A stretch of DNA of 21,507 nucleotides, from positions 1 to 21,507 of the forward strand of contig JAEZVV010000020.1 of the NCBI GenBank assembly GCA_023443095.1, given 5' to 3'. Positions 1-8,671 of the stretch are shown here, piece after piece. The position numbers were made by a program, and so were the translations under genes. The DNA is from Pseudomonadota bacterium. Lineage in GTDB: Bacteria; Pseudomonadota; Gammaproteobacteria; Burkholderiales; Burkholderiaceae_F. Each line of letters starts with the position of its first letter. The stretch's first letter is position 1. The notes beneath the pieces were generated by a model that saw only the letters and a program-made list of their open reading frames with translations, was not told where the DNA came from and did not search any database.

Positions 1-765
1 GGCCGGGGCGTTGAGCGCAGGGGCGGGGGCGTGGATCGGCGCCGCGACCGCTACCGGCGCGGCGCCAGTGGCGGCGGGCAGGGTCGGGGTGGGGGCGCGC
101 TGGAAGTCGGGCACGGCATCGTCGCCCGCGGCCGAGTTGGCGACGTTCGCCAGTTCAGCCGCGAGTTTGGCGGTGGTCGTCGGTTCCACCGCCGCCGTCA
201 TCGTCGCGGCGGGGGCTGGGCCGGCTGCCGTCAGCCCCGCCGGCGTGGGCGCTGGCGTCGGCGCGGCGGCATCGGCGCCGGCGGTCAGGCCGAGTGCCTG
301 CGTGATGAGGGCGATCTGCTGCGCGGCCGGGCTGGTCGGCAGCGGCGCCGGCTGGGCCAGGACGGGCAGCGGCAGGGGGGCGTCGGCTGCGGTTTCGGCC
401 TGCTCGCGCGTTGCCGGTGTCGGTGCAGACGCGGCCTCGGGCGCAGCCTCGTCGGTCGCCGCGGTGTCGGCGCTGCGCTTCGCTTCGGTCGTGGCGGCCG
501 GCCGGCTCTTGTCCTGGACCGGGCTGTCTTTAGGGCTGGTGACGTCGTCGCGGCAATCCGGGCGCGGTTTTTCCGGCCCCGTGCTGGCCGGGCGTTCGTT
601 GCTAGCGGCGGGTTTGGGGGCCGGCGCGCCGGGGCGGGGGGAACCGGTCGCGGCGCCCGATCGCGCCTGATTCATCACCTGGTCGAACGACGCGGTCGAT
701 TCGTTTTTCTGGCGCGGGGCGGCGTCGGTGCGCGGCGTGGCCGGCAGGGCGTTGCTCACATTCAT
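1..765 (-). CDS. fliK: Flagellar hook-length control protein FliK, N-terminal part (cut by window edge)
   Basis: The frame stays open from an ATG at 765 to the left edge of the window, giving 255 codons with no stop. The protein begins MNVSNALPATPRTDAAP and is dominated by Ala, Pro, Thr and charged residues. This low-complexity composition is typical of the N-terminal ruler part of FliK, the secreted protein that measures hook length and switches export specificity. The conserved C-terminal domain that contacts FlhB is not in the window, so family assignment rests on composition and on position. The gene begins 2 nt after the fliJ stop, as the last visible gene of fliFGHIJK. Another Ala/Pro-rich flagellar protein is the only realistic alternative. 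Confidence 0.85.
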   Translation of the reverse strand, partial: MNVSNALPATPRTDAAPRQKNESTASFDQVMNQARSGAATGSPRPGAPAPKPAASNERPASTGPEKPRPDCRDDVTSPKDSPVQDKSRPAATTEAKRSADTAATDEAAPEAASAPTPATREQAETAADAPLPLPVLAQPAPLPTSPAAQQIALITQALGLTAGADAAAPTPAPTPAGLTAAGPAPAATMTAAVEPTTTAKLAAELANVANSAAGDDAVPDFQRAPTPTLPAATGAAPVAVAAPIHAPAPALNAPA

Positions 766-767
766 CG

Positions 768-1214
768 TCAGTTCTCGCTGTGGCGGCGCAGGACCTGCAT
801 CGCCATCTCGTCCATCTGCTTCTGCTCGCGCTTTTCGGTGGCGGCGCGCAGCAGTTCGGCCTGGCGTGTCGCCAGGGTTTCAAGGCTCTTGAGCTTGCGT
901 TCGCAGAGCATCATCTGCTGCCTTTCGGTTTCGGCCAGGGCGCGCACGCGTTCGAGTTCGGCGCGCTGCTGCTCGGCGACCTGGTCGATGCGGCCGACAA
1001 AGGCGCTCTGGTTGGCGTTGGCGGCGGCGTCGATCCCGCTGAGCCGGCGCTGGTGGCCCTGGCGCACGTAATCCCCGGCGTAGTGGCGCAGCGAGCCGAG
1101 CTGGCGGTCGAGCTGGCTCGCCTGCTGCAAGGTGCGCGCGTAGCGGCTGGCCGCCTGGTCGCGGGCGCCGGTGGCCAGTTCAATCAGCAAGGGCAGGGAA
1201 GGGTTGGGGTTCAT
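768..1214 (-). CDS. fliJ: Flagellar export chaperone FliJ
   Basis: A protein of 148 residues starting MNPNPSLPLLIELATG, close to the usual FliJ size of about 145-150. It is almost wholly helical and charged, with heptad-like stretches such as RARDQ, LDRQL, EQQRAELERVRALAETERQ and TRQAELLRAATEKREQKQMDEM. This suits the two-helix coiled coil of FliJ, which inserts into the FliI ATPase ring like a central stalk and links it to the export gate. The frame is open further upstream, but that part lies inside fliI. The ATG at 1214 is chosen because it falls 8 nt after the fliI stop. fliK follows after 2 nt. Confidence 0.9.
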   Translation of the reverse strand: MNPNPSLPLLIELATGARDQAASRYARTLQQASQLDRQLGSLRHYAGDYVRQGHQRRLSGIDAAANANQSAFVGRIDQVAEQQRAELERVRALAETERQQMMLCERKLKSLETLATRQAELLRAATEKREQKQMDEMAMQVLRRHSEN

Positions 1215-1222
1215 GGCGGGAT

Positions 1223-2641
1223 TCAGAAGCGCCGCGGGGGCTGGACGATTTCGTTCATCTGTTCGGCCGCCTCGGCCAGAGTCGAGACCTCGTTCATCGA
1301 CTGCTGCAGAAAGGCCTGCATCTGCGGCAGCAGGGCGATCGCCTGGTCGAGCAGGGCGTCGTTGCCGGGGACGTAGGCGCCGACGGCCAAGAGGTCGCTC
1401 GAGCGAGCGTGGCGCGACCACAGCGACTTAAAGCGGCGCGCGGCTTCGACCTGCTCCTCGCTCGCCACCGCGGTCATGACACGCGAGATCGAGGCTTCGA
1501 TGTCGATCGCCGGGTAGTGGCCGGCTTCGGCCAGCCGCCGTGACAGAACAACGTGGCCGTCGAGGATGGCGCGGGCCGAATCGGCTACCGGGTCTTGTTG
1601 ATCGTCGCCTTCAGTGAGCACGGTGTAGAAGGCGGTGATCGAGCCGCCGCCGGCGGCGCCGTTGCCGGCGCGTTCGACCAGCGCCGGCAGCTTGGCGAAC
1701 ACCGAAGGCGGATAACCCTTGGTGGCGGGCGGTTCGCCGATCGCCAGCGCGATTTCGCGCGCGGCCATCGCGTAGCGGGTGAGCGAATCCAGCAGCAGCA
1801 GGACCTGCTGCCCCTGGTCGCGGAAGTGTTCGGCGATCGCGGTGGCGTAGGCCGCTCCCTGCATGCGCAGGAGCGGCGGGGTGTCGGCCGGGGCGGCGAT
1901 CACCACCGCGCGTTCGAGGCCGGCGTCGCCCAGGATTTCTTCGATGAACTCCTTGACCTCGCGGCCACGTTCGCCGATCAGTCCGACCACGATCACGTCG
2001 GCCGTGGTGTAGCGCGCCATCATTCCCAGCAGCACGCTTTTGCCCACGCCCGAGCCAGCAAAGAGGCCCATGCGCTGGTCGCGGCCGACCGTGAGCAGGG
2101 CGTTGATCGCCCGCACGCCGACATCGAGCGGCTGGCGCACCGGGTCGCGTTCCATCGCGTTGATCGGGCGGGAAACGATGGGCTGCCAAGCCAGGGCGTG
2201 GCCATGGCCGGCGTCGAGCGGGCCGCCGAGGTCGAGCGGCTGGCCGTTGGGATCGATCACCCGGCCCAGCAGGGCATGGCCCATCGGCAGATGACGGGTG
2301 CGGTCTTCGCTGCGGCGCCAGGGATGGTTGTTGCGGTGCAGCCGCGGGCGGCTGCCGCTCGTGTCGGCCGGGACCACCAGCGCTCCCGGAGTCAGGCCGT
2401 AGGGCTCGACCGTGGGCATCAGGAACAGGCGTTCGCCGTGAAAGCCCACGACTTCGGCGTCGACCTGCAGCTTGTCGTCCTGCACCACGACCACCTGGGC
2501 GCCGACTGGCAGTTTGAGCCCGACCGCTTCCATCACCAGCCCTGCCACCCGGGTCAGCTTGCCGCGAACCGCAAGCGGCGACGCCGACGCCGCCAGCACG
2601 GTGGCTTGCGACAGGAAGCGGGCGTAGGGGGCGGCCGACAT
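1223..2641 (-). CDS. fliI: Flagellum-specific ATP synthase/ATPase FliI
   Basis: A protein of 472 residues that energises the flagellar type III export apparatus at the cytoplasmic face of the membrane. It is related to the F1-ATPase beta subunit. The N-terminal beta-barrel domain runs to about residue 95. The Walker A motif GSGVGKS is at residues 196-202, and Walker B LLLLD at 281-285 is followed by SLTRYAMAAREI, the family signature. The export-ATPase sequence PSVFAKLPALVERAGNG follows at about 315. Length and motifs are full and intact. The ATG at 2641 overlaps the fliH stop by one base (TGATG), so the two are probably translationally coupled. Confidence 0.97.
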   Translation of the reverse strand: MSAAPYARFLSQATVLAASASPLAVRGKLTRVAGLVMEAVGLKLPVGAQVVVVQDDKLQVDAEVVGFHGERLFLMPTVEPYGLTPGALVVPADTSGSRPRLHRNNHPWRRSEDRTRHLPMGHALLGRVIDPNGQPLDLGGPLDAGHGHALAWQPIVSRPINAMERDPVRQPLDVGVRAINALLTVGRDQRMGLFAGSGVGKSVLLGMMARYTTADVIVVGLIGERGREVKEFIEEILGDAGLERAVVIAAPADTPPLLRMQGAAYATAIAEHFRDQGQQVLLLLDSLTRYAMAAREIALAIGEPPATKGYPPSVFAKLPALVERAGNGAAGGGSITAFYTVLTEGDDQQDPVADSARAILDGHVVLSRRLAEAGHYPAIDIEASISRVMTAVASEEQVEAARRFKSLWSRHARSSDLLAVGAYVPGNDALLDQAIALLPQMQAFLQQSMNEVSTLAEAAEQMNEIVQPPRRF

Positions 2642-3330
2642 CAGCTCGGTTCGGCGGGAGGCGGCGCTTCGGTCGCGTCCGACCAGGGGTCGCTCAGACC
2701 GAGCGCCGCGAGCGCCCGGTTCCAGCGGGTCTCGATGCGGGCATCGACTTCGGAGCTGGCGGTCTCGACCCGGCAGCTGCCGCGGCTCAAGGACGGGTCG
2801 GCTTGGAACTGGCAGTGGCGCAGGCTGCCGTCGGCCTCGAGGTCGGCCGCAACCAGGTCGAAGTCGGTCGGGTTGAGGAAGATGCGCGGCTGCGACTGCT
2901 GGTCGATCACGGTGGCGACCGCCTCCCGCACCACCGGCAGCAGCGCGTCGCGGCCATGCTCGATGTCGTGGCGCACCACCTGGCGCGCGATTTCGAGCGC
3001 GAGGTCGAGCACCAGGTCGGCGCCGCCGTTTTCCAGTTCGACGAAACGCGAGCGCAGATCGACCAATACCTTGTCGATCTGCGCGGTATGGGTGGCGCGG
3101 ACGCGTGCCGCTTCTTCCTGCGCCAACCGGCTCGTCTGCGCCACGCCGTCGGCGTGGCCGCGGTCGTAGGCGCGCTGTTCGCGGTCGGTAAGCAGACGCT
3201 CGGCCGAGGGGGCGGAGGGATCGCCGGCGAGCAGCGGCTCGAACTCCCAGGACGTGGCCTGGCCGAGCTGCTCCTTGGGAATGAAGCGGCCGCCGAGCCG
3301 GCGCGGGGACAACTTGTCGTTGGCGCCCAT
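2641..3330 (-). CDS. fliH: Flagellar assembly protein FliH
   Basis: A protein of 229 residues starting MGANDKLSPRRLGGRFIPKE. FliH binds FliI and holds the ATPase at the export gate. The N-terminal part is polar, followed by a helical stretch with Ala/Glu/Arg repeats (EEAARVRATHTAQIDKVL), and a C-terminal domain with ALEIARQVVRHDIE and the family-typical RIFLNPTDFDLV. A TTG at 3339 would add three residues. The ATG at 3330 is preferred because GGGGA sits too close to the TTG but at an acceptable distance from the ATG. The gene sits between fliG and fliI, with a one-base overlap with fliI. Confidence 0.92.
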   Translation of the reverse strand: MGANDKLSPRRLGGRFIPKEQLGQATSWEFEPLLAGDPSAPSAERLLTDREQRAYDRGHADGVAQTSRLAQEEAARVRATHTAQIDKVLVDLRSRFVELENGGADLVLDLALEIARQVVRHDIEHGRDALLPVVREAVATVIDQQSQPRIFLNPTDFDLVAADLEADGSLRHCQFQADPSLSRGSCRVETASSEVDARIETRWNRALAALGLSDPWSDATEAPPPAEPS

Positions 3331-3372
3331 GGTGCTCAAGTCCCCGGGGTCGGCGAAGCCGCGGCGCTGGGC

Positions 3373-4374
3373 TTACAGGTATTCATCTTCGGCGCCGCCC
3401 CCCAGGCTGATCTGGCCTTCCTCGGCCAGGCGGCGGGCGATCTTGAGGATCTCGCGCTGCTCGGCTTCGACTTCGGACACTCGTACCGGGCCCTTGGCTT
3501 CGAGGTCCTCGCGCAGCATCTCGGCGGCGCGGTTCGACATGTTCTTGAACACCTTCTCGCGCAGCTTGTCGTCCGCCCCCTTCAGGGCAACGATCAGCGA
3601 CTCGCTCTGCACTTCGCGCAGCAGCAGCTGCATCGCGCGGTCGTCGAGCTCGCCCAGGTTGTCGAAGGTGAACATCTGGTCGAGGATCTTCTGCGCGAGG
3701 TCGGAGTCGTGTTCGCGGATCGCGTCGACCACGCTTTGCTCGTGGGTCGAGCCCAGGAAGTTGAGGATCTCGGCGGTGGCGCGGGTGCCGCCGAGCGTGG
3801 CCTTCTTCAGCTTCTCGCCGCCGGCGAGCACCTTGGAGAGCACTTCGTTGAGTTCGGCCAGCGCCTGCGGCTGGATGCCGTCGAGCGTGGCGATGCGCAG
3901 CAAGACGTCGTTGCGCATGCGTTCGGGAAAGGCGCGCAAGACTTCGGCGGATTGCTCGCGTTCGAGGTGGACCAGGATCGAGGCGACGATCTGCGGGTGT
4001 TCGTTGCGCAGCAGCTCGCCGATCGAACCCGAGTCCATCCACTTGAGCGATTCGATGCCCGAGACGTCGCGTCCCTGCAGGATGCGGTCGAGCAGCATCT
4101 CGGCTTTTTCTTCGCCGAGCGCGCGCCGCAGCACCTGGCTGACGTAGGCGTCGGTGTCGCCGACCAGCGAATACTGTTCCTCGGTGGTCGACAGGAAGCG
4201 TTCGAGCACCTCGTCGATGCGGTCGCGCGAGACGGTTTTCATACGCGCCATCGCTTCGCCGAGCTTCTGCACTTCCTTGGGCGTGAGGAACTTGAAGACC
4301 TCGGCGGCTTCTTCCTCGCCCACGGTCATGAGCAGGATCGCCGCCTGTTCGATGCCGATGTCGTCGCTGGCCAT
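3373..4374 (-). CDS. fliG: Flagellar motor switch protein FliG
   Basis: A protein of 333 residues, the normal FliG length. FliG joins the rotor C ring to the MS ring and carries the charged face that interacts with the stator. The N-terminal FliF-binding domain opens with GIEQAAILLMTVGEEEAAEVF. The EHPQ motif is at residues 125-128, within NEHPQIVASILVHLE. The C-terminal torque domain contains LDDRAMQLLLREV and the signature KNMSNRAAEMLREDLE. All domains look intact. AAAGGA lies about 8 nt upstream of the ATG. The fliF stop is 12 nt upstream and fliH follows after 42 nt. Confidence 0.98.
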   Translation of the reverse strand: MASDDIGIEQAAILLMTVGEEEAAEVFKFLTPKEVQKLGEAMARMKTVSRDRIDEVLERFLSTTEEQYSLVGDTDAYVSQVLRRALGEEKAEMLLDRILQGRDVSGIESLKWMDSGSIGELLRNEHPQIVASILVHLEREQSAEVLRAFPERMRNDVLLRIATLDGIQPQALAELNEVLSKVLAGGEKLKKATLGGTRATAEILNFLGSTHEQSVVDAIREHDSDLAQKILDQMFTFDNLGELDDRAMQLLLREVQSESLIVALKGADDKLREKVFKNMSNRAAEMLREDLEAKGPVRVSEVEAEQREILKIARRLAEEGQISLGGGAEDEYL

Positions 4375-4386
4375 GGTCTCGGTCCT

Positions 4387-6045
4387 TTAAGCGGAATCGC
4401 CCTTGCTGACCCAGGCGCGCACTACGTTGGCCACAGTGGCGGGGTCTTCGCGCGCGATCCGGCGCACTTGGTCGAGCTGGCTCGGGCGCATGTCGGCCAC
4501 GCTGGGCACCGGCAAGGCTTCGACCGCTTCGGCCTCGAGCGCTTCGGGATTGTTGGCGAGCAGGGCCTGCGTCTCGGCTTCGGTCTTGCGTTGCGCGGCC
4601 GCGCGCAGCGCCGGGCGCAGGATGCCGAAAACCACGATCAAGGTGATCAGCAGGAACAGCAGCGCCTTGCCCGCTTCTTTGGCGAGGGCTGCTACCTCGG
4701 GTTGCTGCCACAGCGAGGCCTCGCCGGCGACACGGGCGCCGGCCTGGTCGAATGCGGCGTTGACGACGTTGAGCGAATCGCCGCGCTGAGGGTTGAAGCC
4801 CATGGCTTCCCGTGCCAGCGCCTGCAGGTTCTGCATCTCGAGTTCGGACAAGGGTTTGCTGCTGGTGCTGCCGTCGGCCGCCGTGACGGTGCGGTGGTTG
4901 ACCACGACCGCGGCCGACAGGCGCTTGAGCTGGCCGCTGCCGGTGCGGGTGTGGACGACGTCCTTGTCGACCTCGTAATTGGTGACCGCTTCGCGCCGGC
5001 TCGAGCCCGCCGCGGGGGCGGCGGCATTGGTCGGGTTGAGCTGCGGCGCCGGGCCGTTGATCGGTGCCGTGGGGGGCGCCGGTGGCTGGTTGGAGAGCGC
5101 GCCGGGCACGCCGGTGGCCTGGTTGGGGCCGGGCTGCGAGCTTTCCGAGCTCTGGGTCGAACGCACGGCGGCGGTGGTGTCGGCGCCCTGGTTCGGCTTG
5201 TAGCTTTCGGCCATCCGCTCGGATTGGGAGAAATCGACGTCGGCCGTGACCTGAGCCCGCACGTTGCTGCGGCCGACGATGGGCTCGAGGATGTCGTGGA
5301 TGCGGCGGATGGTGGCCGCTTCGATCTGCGCCACGTAATCGAGCTGGGCAGCGTCGAGCCCGGCGCTGTTGCTGCCGGCGGCCGACAGCAGGCTGCCGTG
5401 CTGGTCGACCACCGACACGCTCTTGGGATTGAGCTCGGGCACGCTCGAGCTCACCAGGTGGACGATGCCGGCGACCTGGGCGCGGTCGAGTGCGCGGCCA
5501 GCGTGCAGCTGCAACACCACCGAGGCGGTGGGCGGCTGCTTGTCGCGCAGGAAGCCCGACTGCTTGGGCAGGGCGAGGTGGACGCGGGCGGTTTCGACCG
5601 GGGCCAGCGACTGGATCGAACGCGCCAGTTCGCCTTCGAGGCCGCGCTGGTAATTGACCTGTTCCTGGAACTGGGTGACGCCGAATTTCTGGTTCTCCAT
5701 CAGCTCGAAGCCGACCAGCGAACCTTTGGGCAGGCCGGCGCTGGCGAGCTTGAGGCGCGCCTCGTGCACCTTGTCGGCCGGCACCAGCAGGGTGCCGCCT
5801 TCGGCATGGCGGTAGGGGATGTTCATCTGCGACAGCTGGGCGATGATGGCCCCGCCGTCGCGGTCCGACAGGTTGGTGAACAAGACCTTGTCGCTCGGGT
5901 TGGACGACCACAGCCAGGTTGCCGCCACGACCGCCAGCAGCCCCGCTGCCCCGAGCGCGAGCGCCGCCTTCACCTTGGGCGATAAGCGGGCTAAGGCGGC
6001 GACCGCAGGGTGCGGCGTCGCGGGCAAGGCATTCGGGTTATCCAT
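4387..6045 (-). CDS. fliF: Flagellar MS-ring protein FliF
   Basis: A protein of 552 residues forming the MS ring in the inner membrane, the base on which the flagellum is built. Two membrane segments are visible, at about residues 28-46 and 461-477, flanking a large periplasmic part. The first ring-building domain includes VLFTNLSDRDGGAIIAQL and the second ERQ-like region includes NYQRGLEGELARSI and ARVHLALPKQSGFLRD. A Pro/Ala-rich linker (about 290-345) precedes the second membrane helix. The C-terminal tail (RPSQLDQVRRIAREDPATVANVVRAW, given here in two overlapping blocks RPSQLDQVRRIARED and DPATVANVVRAW) is the FliG-binding end. No clear ribosome binding site is seen ahead of the ATG. It is first in the minus-strand flagellar operon. 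Confidence 0.97.
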   Translation of the reverse strand: MDNPNALPATPHPAVAALARLSPKVKAALALGAAGLLAVVAATWLWSSNPSDKVLFTNLSDRDGGAIIAQLSQMNIPYRHAEGGTLLVPADKVHEARLKLASAGLPKGSLVGFELMENQKFGVTQFQEQVNYQRGLEGELARSIQSLAPVETARVHLALPKQSGFLRDKQPPTASVVLQLHAGRALDRAQVAGIVHLVSSSVPELNPKSVSVVDQHGSLLSAAGSNSAGLDAAQLDYVAQIEAATIRRIHDILEPIVGRSNVRAQVTADVDFSQSERMAESYKPNQGADTTAAVRSTQSSESSQPGPNQATGVPGALSNQPPAPPTAPINGPAPQLNPTNAAAPAAGSSRREAVTNYEVDKDVVHTRTGSGQLKRLSAAVVVNHRTVTAADGSTSSKPLSELEMQNLQALAREAMGFNPQRGDSLNVVNAAFDQAGARVAGEASLWQQPEVAALAKEAGKALLFLLITLIVVFGILRPALRAAAQRKTEAETQALLANNPEALEAEAVEALPVPSVADMRPSQLDQVRRIAREDPATVANVVRAWVSKGDSA

Positions 6046-6286
6046 GCTTGGGTTGCGCTGAGCTCGGCGGCGGACGAATTCCGACGCATGGCGGGATTAT
6101 TCGGTGAAGCCGGGACCGGCTATGCGGCGATAAGCGAGCGAATTGCCGCTCACCTCGGCCGGGGGCGGCAGCGGCCGGCGCGGAATAAGACCCCAAACAC
6201 CGGTCTCTTCCGCCCACTGCCGGCGGTGCGGCCGGCTTAAGGTGGTGGTCTGACAAGGTGGCCGGATCGCGGCCGCGGGAACCGAT
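6046..6286. promoter_or_regulatory. Divergent control region between fliF and fliE
   Basis: These 241 bp lie between the divergent starts of fliF and fliE and must hold promoters for both. On the plus strand GGCGATAA at 6126-6133 resembles the -10 part of a flagellar sigma-28 promoter (GCCGATAA). The expected TAAA about 15 nt upstream is absent, where AAGC stands at 6107-6110. No convincing sigma-54 -24/-12 pair was seen on either strand. The region also has several GC-rich inverted blocks (GCCGGC copies near 6218-6238). The promoter identity is therefore unresolved. Confidence 0.4.
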
Positions 6287-6598
6287 ATGGACATTACGCC
6301 GATCAATTCCGCCCTCGCCCAGGCCGTGAGCGCGACCCGTTCGTCGCCGGCCGCGGGAACGAGTCCGGCCGGTGGCTTCGATTTTGTTGAATCGCTCGAG
6401 TCCGCGCTCAAGGCGGTGAGCCAGCAGCAGGCGACGGCGACTCGCGCGCAGCGGGCGTTCCAGATGGGCGACCCGGCGGTCAGCCTGGAAGAAACCATGG
6501 TCGCCATGAACAAGGCGCAGATCTCGTTCCAGGCCACGGTCCAGGTCCGCAACAAGCTGGTCCAGGCTTACGAATCCGTGATGAACATGCCGGTCTGA
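6287..6598 (+). CDS. fliE: Flagellar hook-basal body complex protein FliE
   Basis: A protein of 103 residues, the normal length. FliE is the small adaptor that joins the MS ring and export gate to the proximal rod. The C-terminal half carries the family signature: QRAFQMGDPAVSLEETMVAM, then NKAQISFQATVQVRNKLVQ and YESVMNMPV at the end. GGGAA lies about 6 nt before the ATG. It is transcribed alone and away from fliF, the same arrangement as in enteric bacteria. The convergent photolyase ends 9 nt beyond its stop. Confidence 0.97.
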   Translation: MDITPINSALAQAVSATRSSPAAGTSPAGGFDFVESLESALKAVSQQQATATRAQRAFQMGDPAVSLEETMVAMNKAQISFQATVQVRNKLVQAYESVMNMPV

Positions 6599-6607
6599 GC
6601 GGCCGGC

Positions 6608-8029
6608 CTAGGGCTTGATTGCGGCAAAACGCGCCAGAGTCCGCGCCCGCGCCCGGGCGTGGTCGACCACCGGTGCCGGGTAGTCGACCCCGACCACACA
6701 GCCCGCTTCTTTTTGCCGCGCCGGCGGCACTTGCCACGGGGCGTGGATTTCCTGTGCGGTGAAGCCCGCCAGCTGCGGCAGGTAGCGGCGGATGAAGCGC
6801 CCGTCGGGGTCGAAGCGCTGGCTCTGCGTCACCGGATTGAAGATGCGAAACCAGGGCTGGGCGTCGCAGCCGGTCGATGCGGCCCATTGCCAGCCGCCGT
6901 TGTTGGCGGCGAGGTCGTAATCGTTCAGCTGGCGCGCAAACCAGCGTTCGCCCAGGCGCCAGTCGAGGCCGAGGTCCTTGGTGAGGAAGCTTGCGACCAC
7001 CATCCGCAGCCGGTTGTGCATATAACCGCTGGCGCGGATCTGGGCGATGGCAGCGTCGACCAGCGGGTAGCCGGTCTCGCCGCGGCACCAGGCGTCGAAC
7101 AAGGCGGGGGCCTCGTCCCATTCGAGGCGGTCACAGGCCGGCTTGAAACTCGAGTCGACGACGTGTGGGTGGTGCCACAAGATCTGCTGGTAGAACTCGC
7201 GCCAGACCAGCTCCGACAGCCAGGTCTCGGCGCCCGCCGATCCGGTCTCGCGCCAGCGCTCGAAAGCGGTTCGCACCAGCTGCCGCACCGACACCGTGCC
7301 AAAGCGCAGGTGGACCGAGAGGTAAGAAGGGCCGCGCCGGGCCGGGTAGTCGCGCGCCTCGCGGTAAGCGTCGATGCGGTCGAGAAAGTCGGCCAGGGTG
7401 AGGGCGCCGCCACGGGCGCCGGTGGCGATCCGCAGCGAGTCGAGCCCGGTGGGGGCAAAGCCGATCGCGTCGAGCGGAGGCAGCGGGCCCTGGGCGGGCG
7501 CGAGCCGGCCCGCCGGAAGCTCGACCCGGTGCTCGCGCAGCGCAGGCGGGTCGAGCCGGGCCAGCCAGGCGCGCTTGTAAGGCGTGAAAACCGCGAAAGG
7601 GGTGCGGGCGGCGGTTTGGATTTCGTCGCGAGCAAAAATCACCTGGTCCTTGAAGCGGCGCCACGCCCGACCCTGGGCAGCCAAGGCGCGTTCGACTTCA
7701 AGGTCGCGGGCGAGCGTGGCCGGTTCGTAGTCCTCGTTGGCGAAAACCGCGTCGCAGCCGAGTTCGTCGGCGAGCTGCGGGATGACGTCGGCCGCGCGGC
7801 CGATCCGCACCACCAGGCCGCCGCCGGCGCTACGCAGGGCAGCGTCAAGTTCGGTCAGGCTGGCGTGGATGAAGTCGACCCGCCGATCCTGGCGCGACAG
7901 GTCGGCGAGGATGCCGGTATCGAACACGAAGGCGCAGTGGACGCGCCGCGCTTTTTTGAGTGCGCTGGCGAGGGCGGCGTGATCGTGGCAACGCAGGTCG
8001 CGGCGGAACCAGACGAGGGCGGAATCCAT
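6608..8029 (-). CDS. phrB: Deoxyribodipyrimidine photolyase
   Basis: A protein of 473 residues, the usual size for class I CPD photolyases, which split UV-induced pyrimidine dimers using light absorbed by FADH and an antenna chromophore. The start LVWFRRDLRCHDHAAL is the conserved alpha/beta antenna domain opening. The C-terminal FAD-binding domain shows the family blocks WREFYQQILWHHP, YMHNRLRMVVASFL, and NNGGWQWAASTGCDAQPWF, then RIFNPVTQSQRFDPDGRF. The start is placed at the ATG at 8029 just before this conserved opening. The frame is open much further upstream, but there it is antisense to algH and ruvX. Substrate type (CPD versus 6-4) is inferred from overall similarity. Confidence 0.95.
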   Translation of the reverse strand: MDSALVWFRRDLRCHDHAALASALKKARRVHCAFVFDTGILADLSRQDRRVDFIHASLTELDAALRSAGGGLVVRIGRAADVIPQLADELGCDAVFANEDYEPATLARDLEVERALAAQGRAWRRFKDQVIFARDEIQTAARTPFAVFTPYKRAWLARLDPPALREHRVELPAGRLAPAQGPLPPLDAIGFAPTGLDSLRIATGARGGALTLADFLDRIDAYREARDYPARRGPSYLSVHLRFGTVSVRQLVRTAFERWRETGSAGAETWLSELVWREFYQQILWHHPHVVDSSFKPACDRLEWDEAPALFDAWCRGETGYPLVDAAIAQIRASGYMHNRLRMVVASFLTKDLGLDWRLGERWFARQLNDYDLAANNGGWQWAASTGCDAQPWFRIFNPVTQSQRFDPDGRFIRRYLPQLAGFTAQEIHAPWQVPPARQKEAGCVVGVDYPAPVVDHARARARTLARFAAIKP

Positions 8030-8097
8030 GCAAGAGTCCAAGGAGAATCCGTCCATCATGCCGCAGCCGCGGCGGCGGCAGCGCCATCGGGGCAGCA

Positions 8098-8110
8098 CTA
8101 CAATGGAATC
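8098..8110 (+). promoter_or_regulatory. Possible -10 element giving a very short or absent leader on algH
   Basis: TACAAT at 8099-8104 is a good sigma-70 -10 hexamer. Transcription would start about 7 nt after it, which falls on or next to the algH ATG at 8111. No Shine-Dalgarno sequence stands ahead of that ATG, which would fit a leaderless message. No convincing -35 is seen at the right distance, so this is tentative. Confidence 0.3.
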
Positions 8111-8671
8111 ATGAGTCCATTGAACCTCACTCACCAGTTCCTGATCGCGATGCCGGGCATGCTCGATCCGAACTTTGCCGGCTCGGTGGTCTATGTCTGC
8201 GACCACAGCGACAAGGGTGCTCTCGGGCTGGTGATCAACCGGCCGACCGACATCACGCTCGAACACCTGTTCGATAAAGTCGACCTCAAGCTCGAGATCG
8301 CGCCGCGCAAGGACGACTGGGTGTATTTCGGTGGTCCGGTGCAGACCGAACGCGGTTTTGTCCTGCATCGCCCCAGCACGCGCTACAACTCGACCCTGGC
8401 GGTGACCGACGAGATTGCGCTCACGACGTCGAAAGACGTGCTCGAAGCGATGGCCGAAGGCAGCGGTCCGAGCGATGTCCTGGTCACGCTGGGTTATTCC
8501 GGCTGGAGCGGGGGGCAGCTTGAGGACGAGATCGGTCAGAACGCCTGGCTGACCGTGGCGGCGGACGCCTCCATCCTTTTCGGCGTACCGGCCGAAGAGC
8601 GTTTTGCGGCGGCGCTCAAGCTGCTGGGCATCGATACGCTCGCGCTCACCGGGCAGGCCGGCCATGCCTGA
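8111..8671 (+). CDS. algH: UPF0301/AlgH (YqgE) family protein
   Basis: A protein of 186 residues, the normal length of the UPF0301 family. It begins LTHQFLIAMPGMLDPNFAGS and continues with VYVCDHSDKGALGLVINRP, both strongly conserved. Further blocks are YFGGPVQTERGFVLH and LVTLGYSGWSGGQLEDEI. AlgH was named for an effect on alginate production in Pseudomonas, but its biochemical role is not established. The ATG at 8111 is the first that gives the conserved opening. The 3' end overlaps ruvX by 8 nt, a pairing widespread in proteobacteria. Confidence 0.95.
   Translation: MSPLNLTHQFLIAMPGMLDPNFAGSVVYVCDHSDKGALGLVINRPTDITLEHLFDKVDLKLEIAPRKDDWVYFGGPVQTERGFVLHRPSTRYNSTLAVTDEIALTTSKDVLEAMAEGSGPSDVLVTLGYSGWSGGQLEDEIGQNAWLTVAADASILFGVPAEERFAAALKLLGIDTLALTGQAGHA

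Noticed and set aside
2803..5985. A very long plus-strand open frame (over 1000 codons) opposite the flagellar genes
   Set aside because: It lies antisense to fliH, fliG and fliF. It is a by-product of high GC and has no ribosome binding site or recognisable domain.
6126..6133. GGCGATAA as a sigma-28 promoter for fliE
   Set aside because: The -35 TAAA is missing at the proper spacing, so it is noted only within the control region.
6659..8110. Upstream extension of the algH frame
   Set aside because: It is antisense to the photolyase. The conserved AlgH N terminus begins at 8111.
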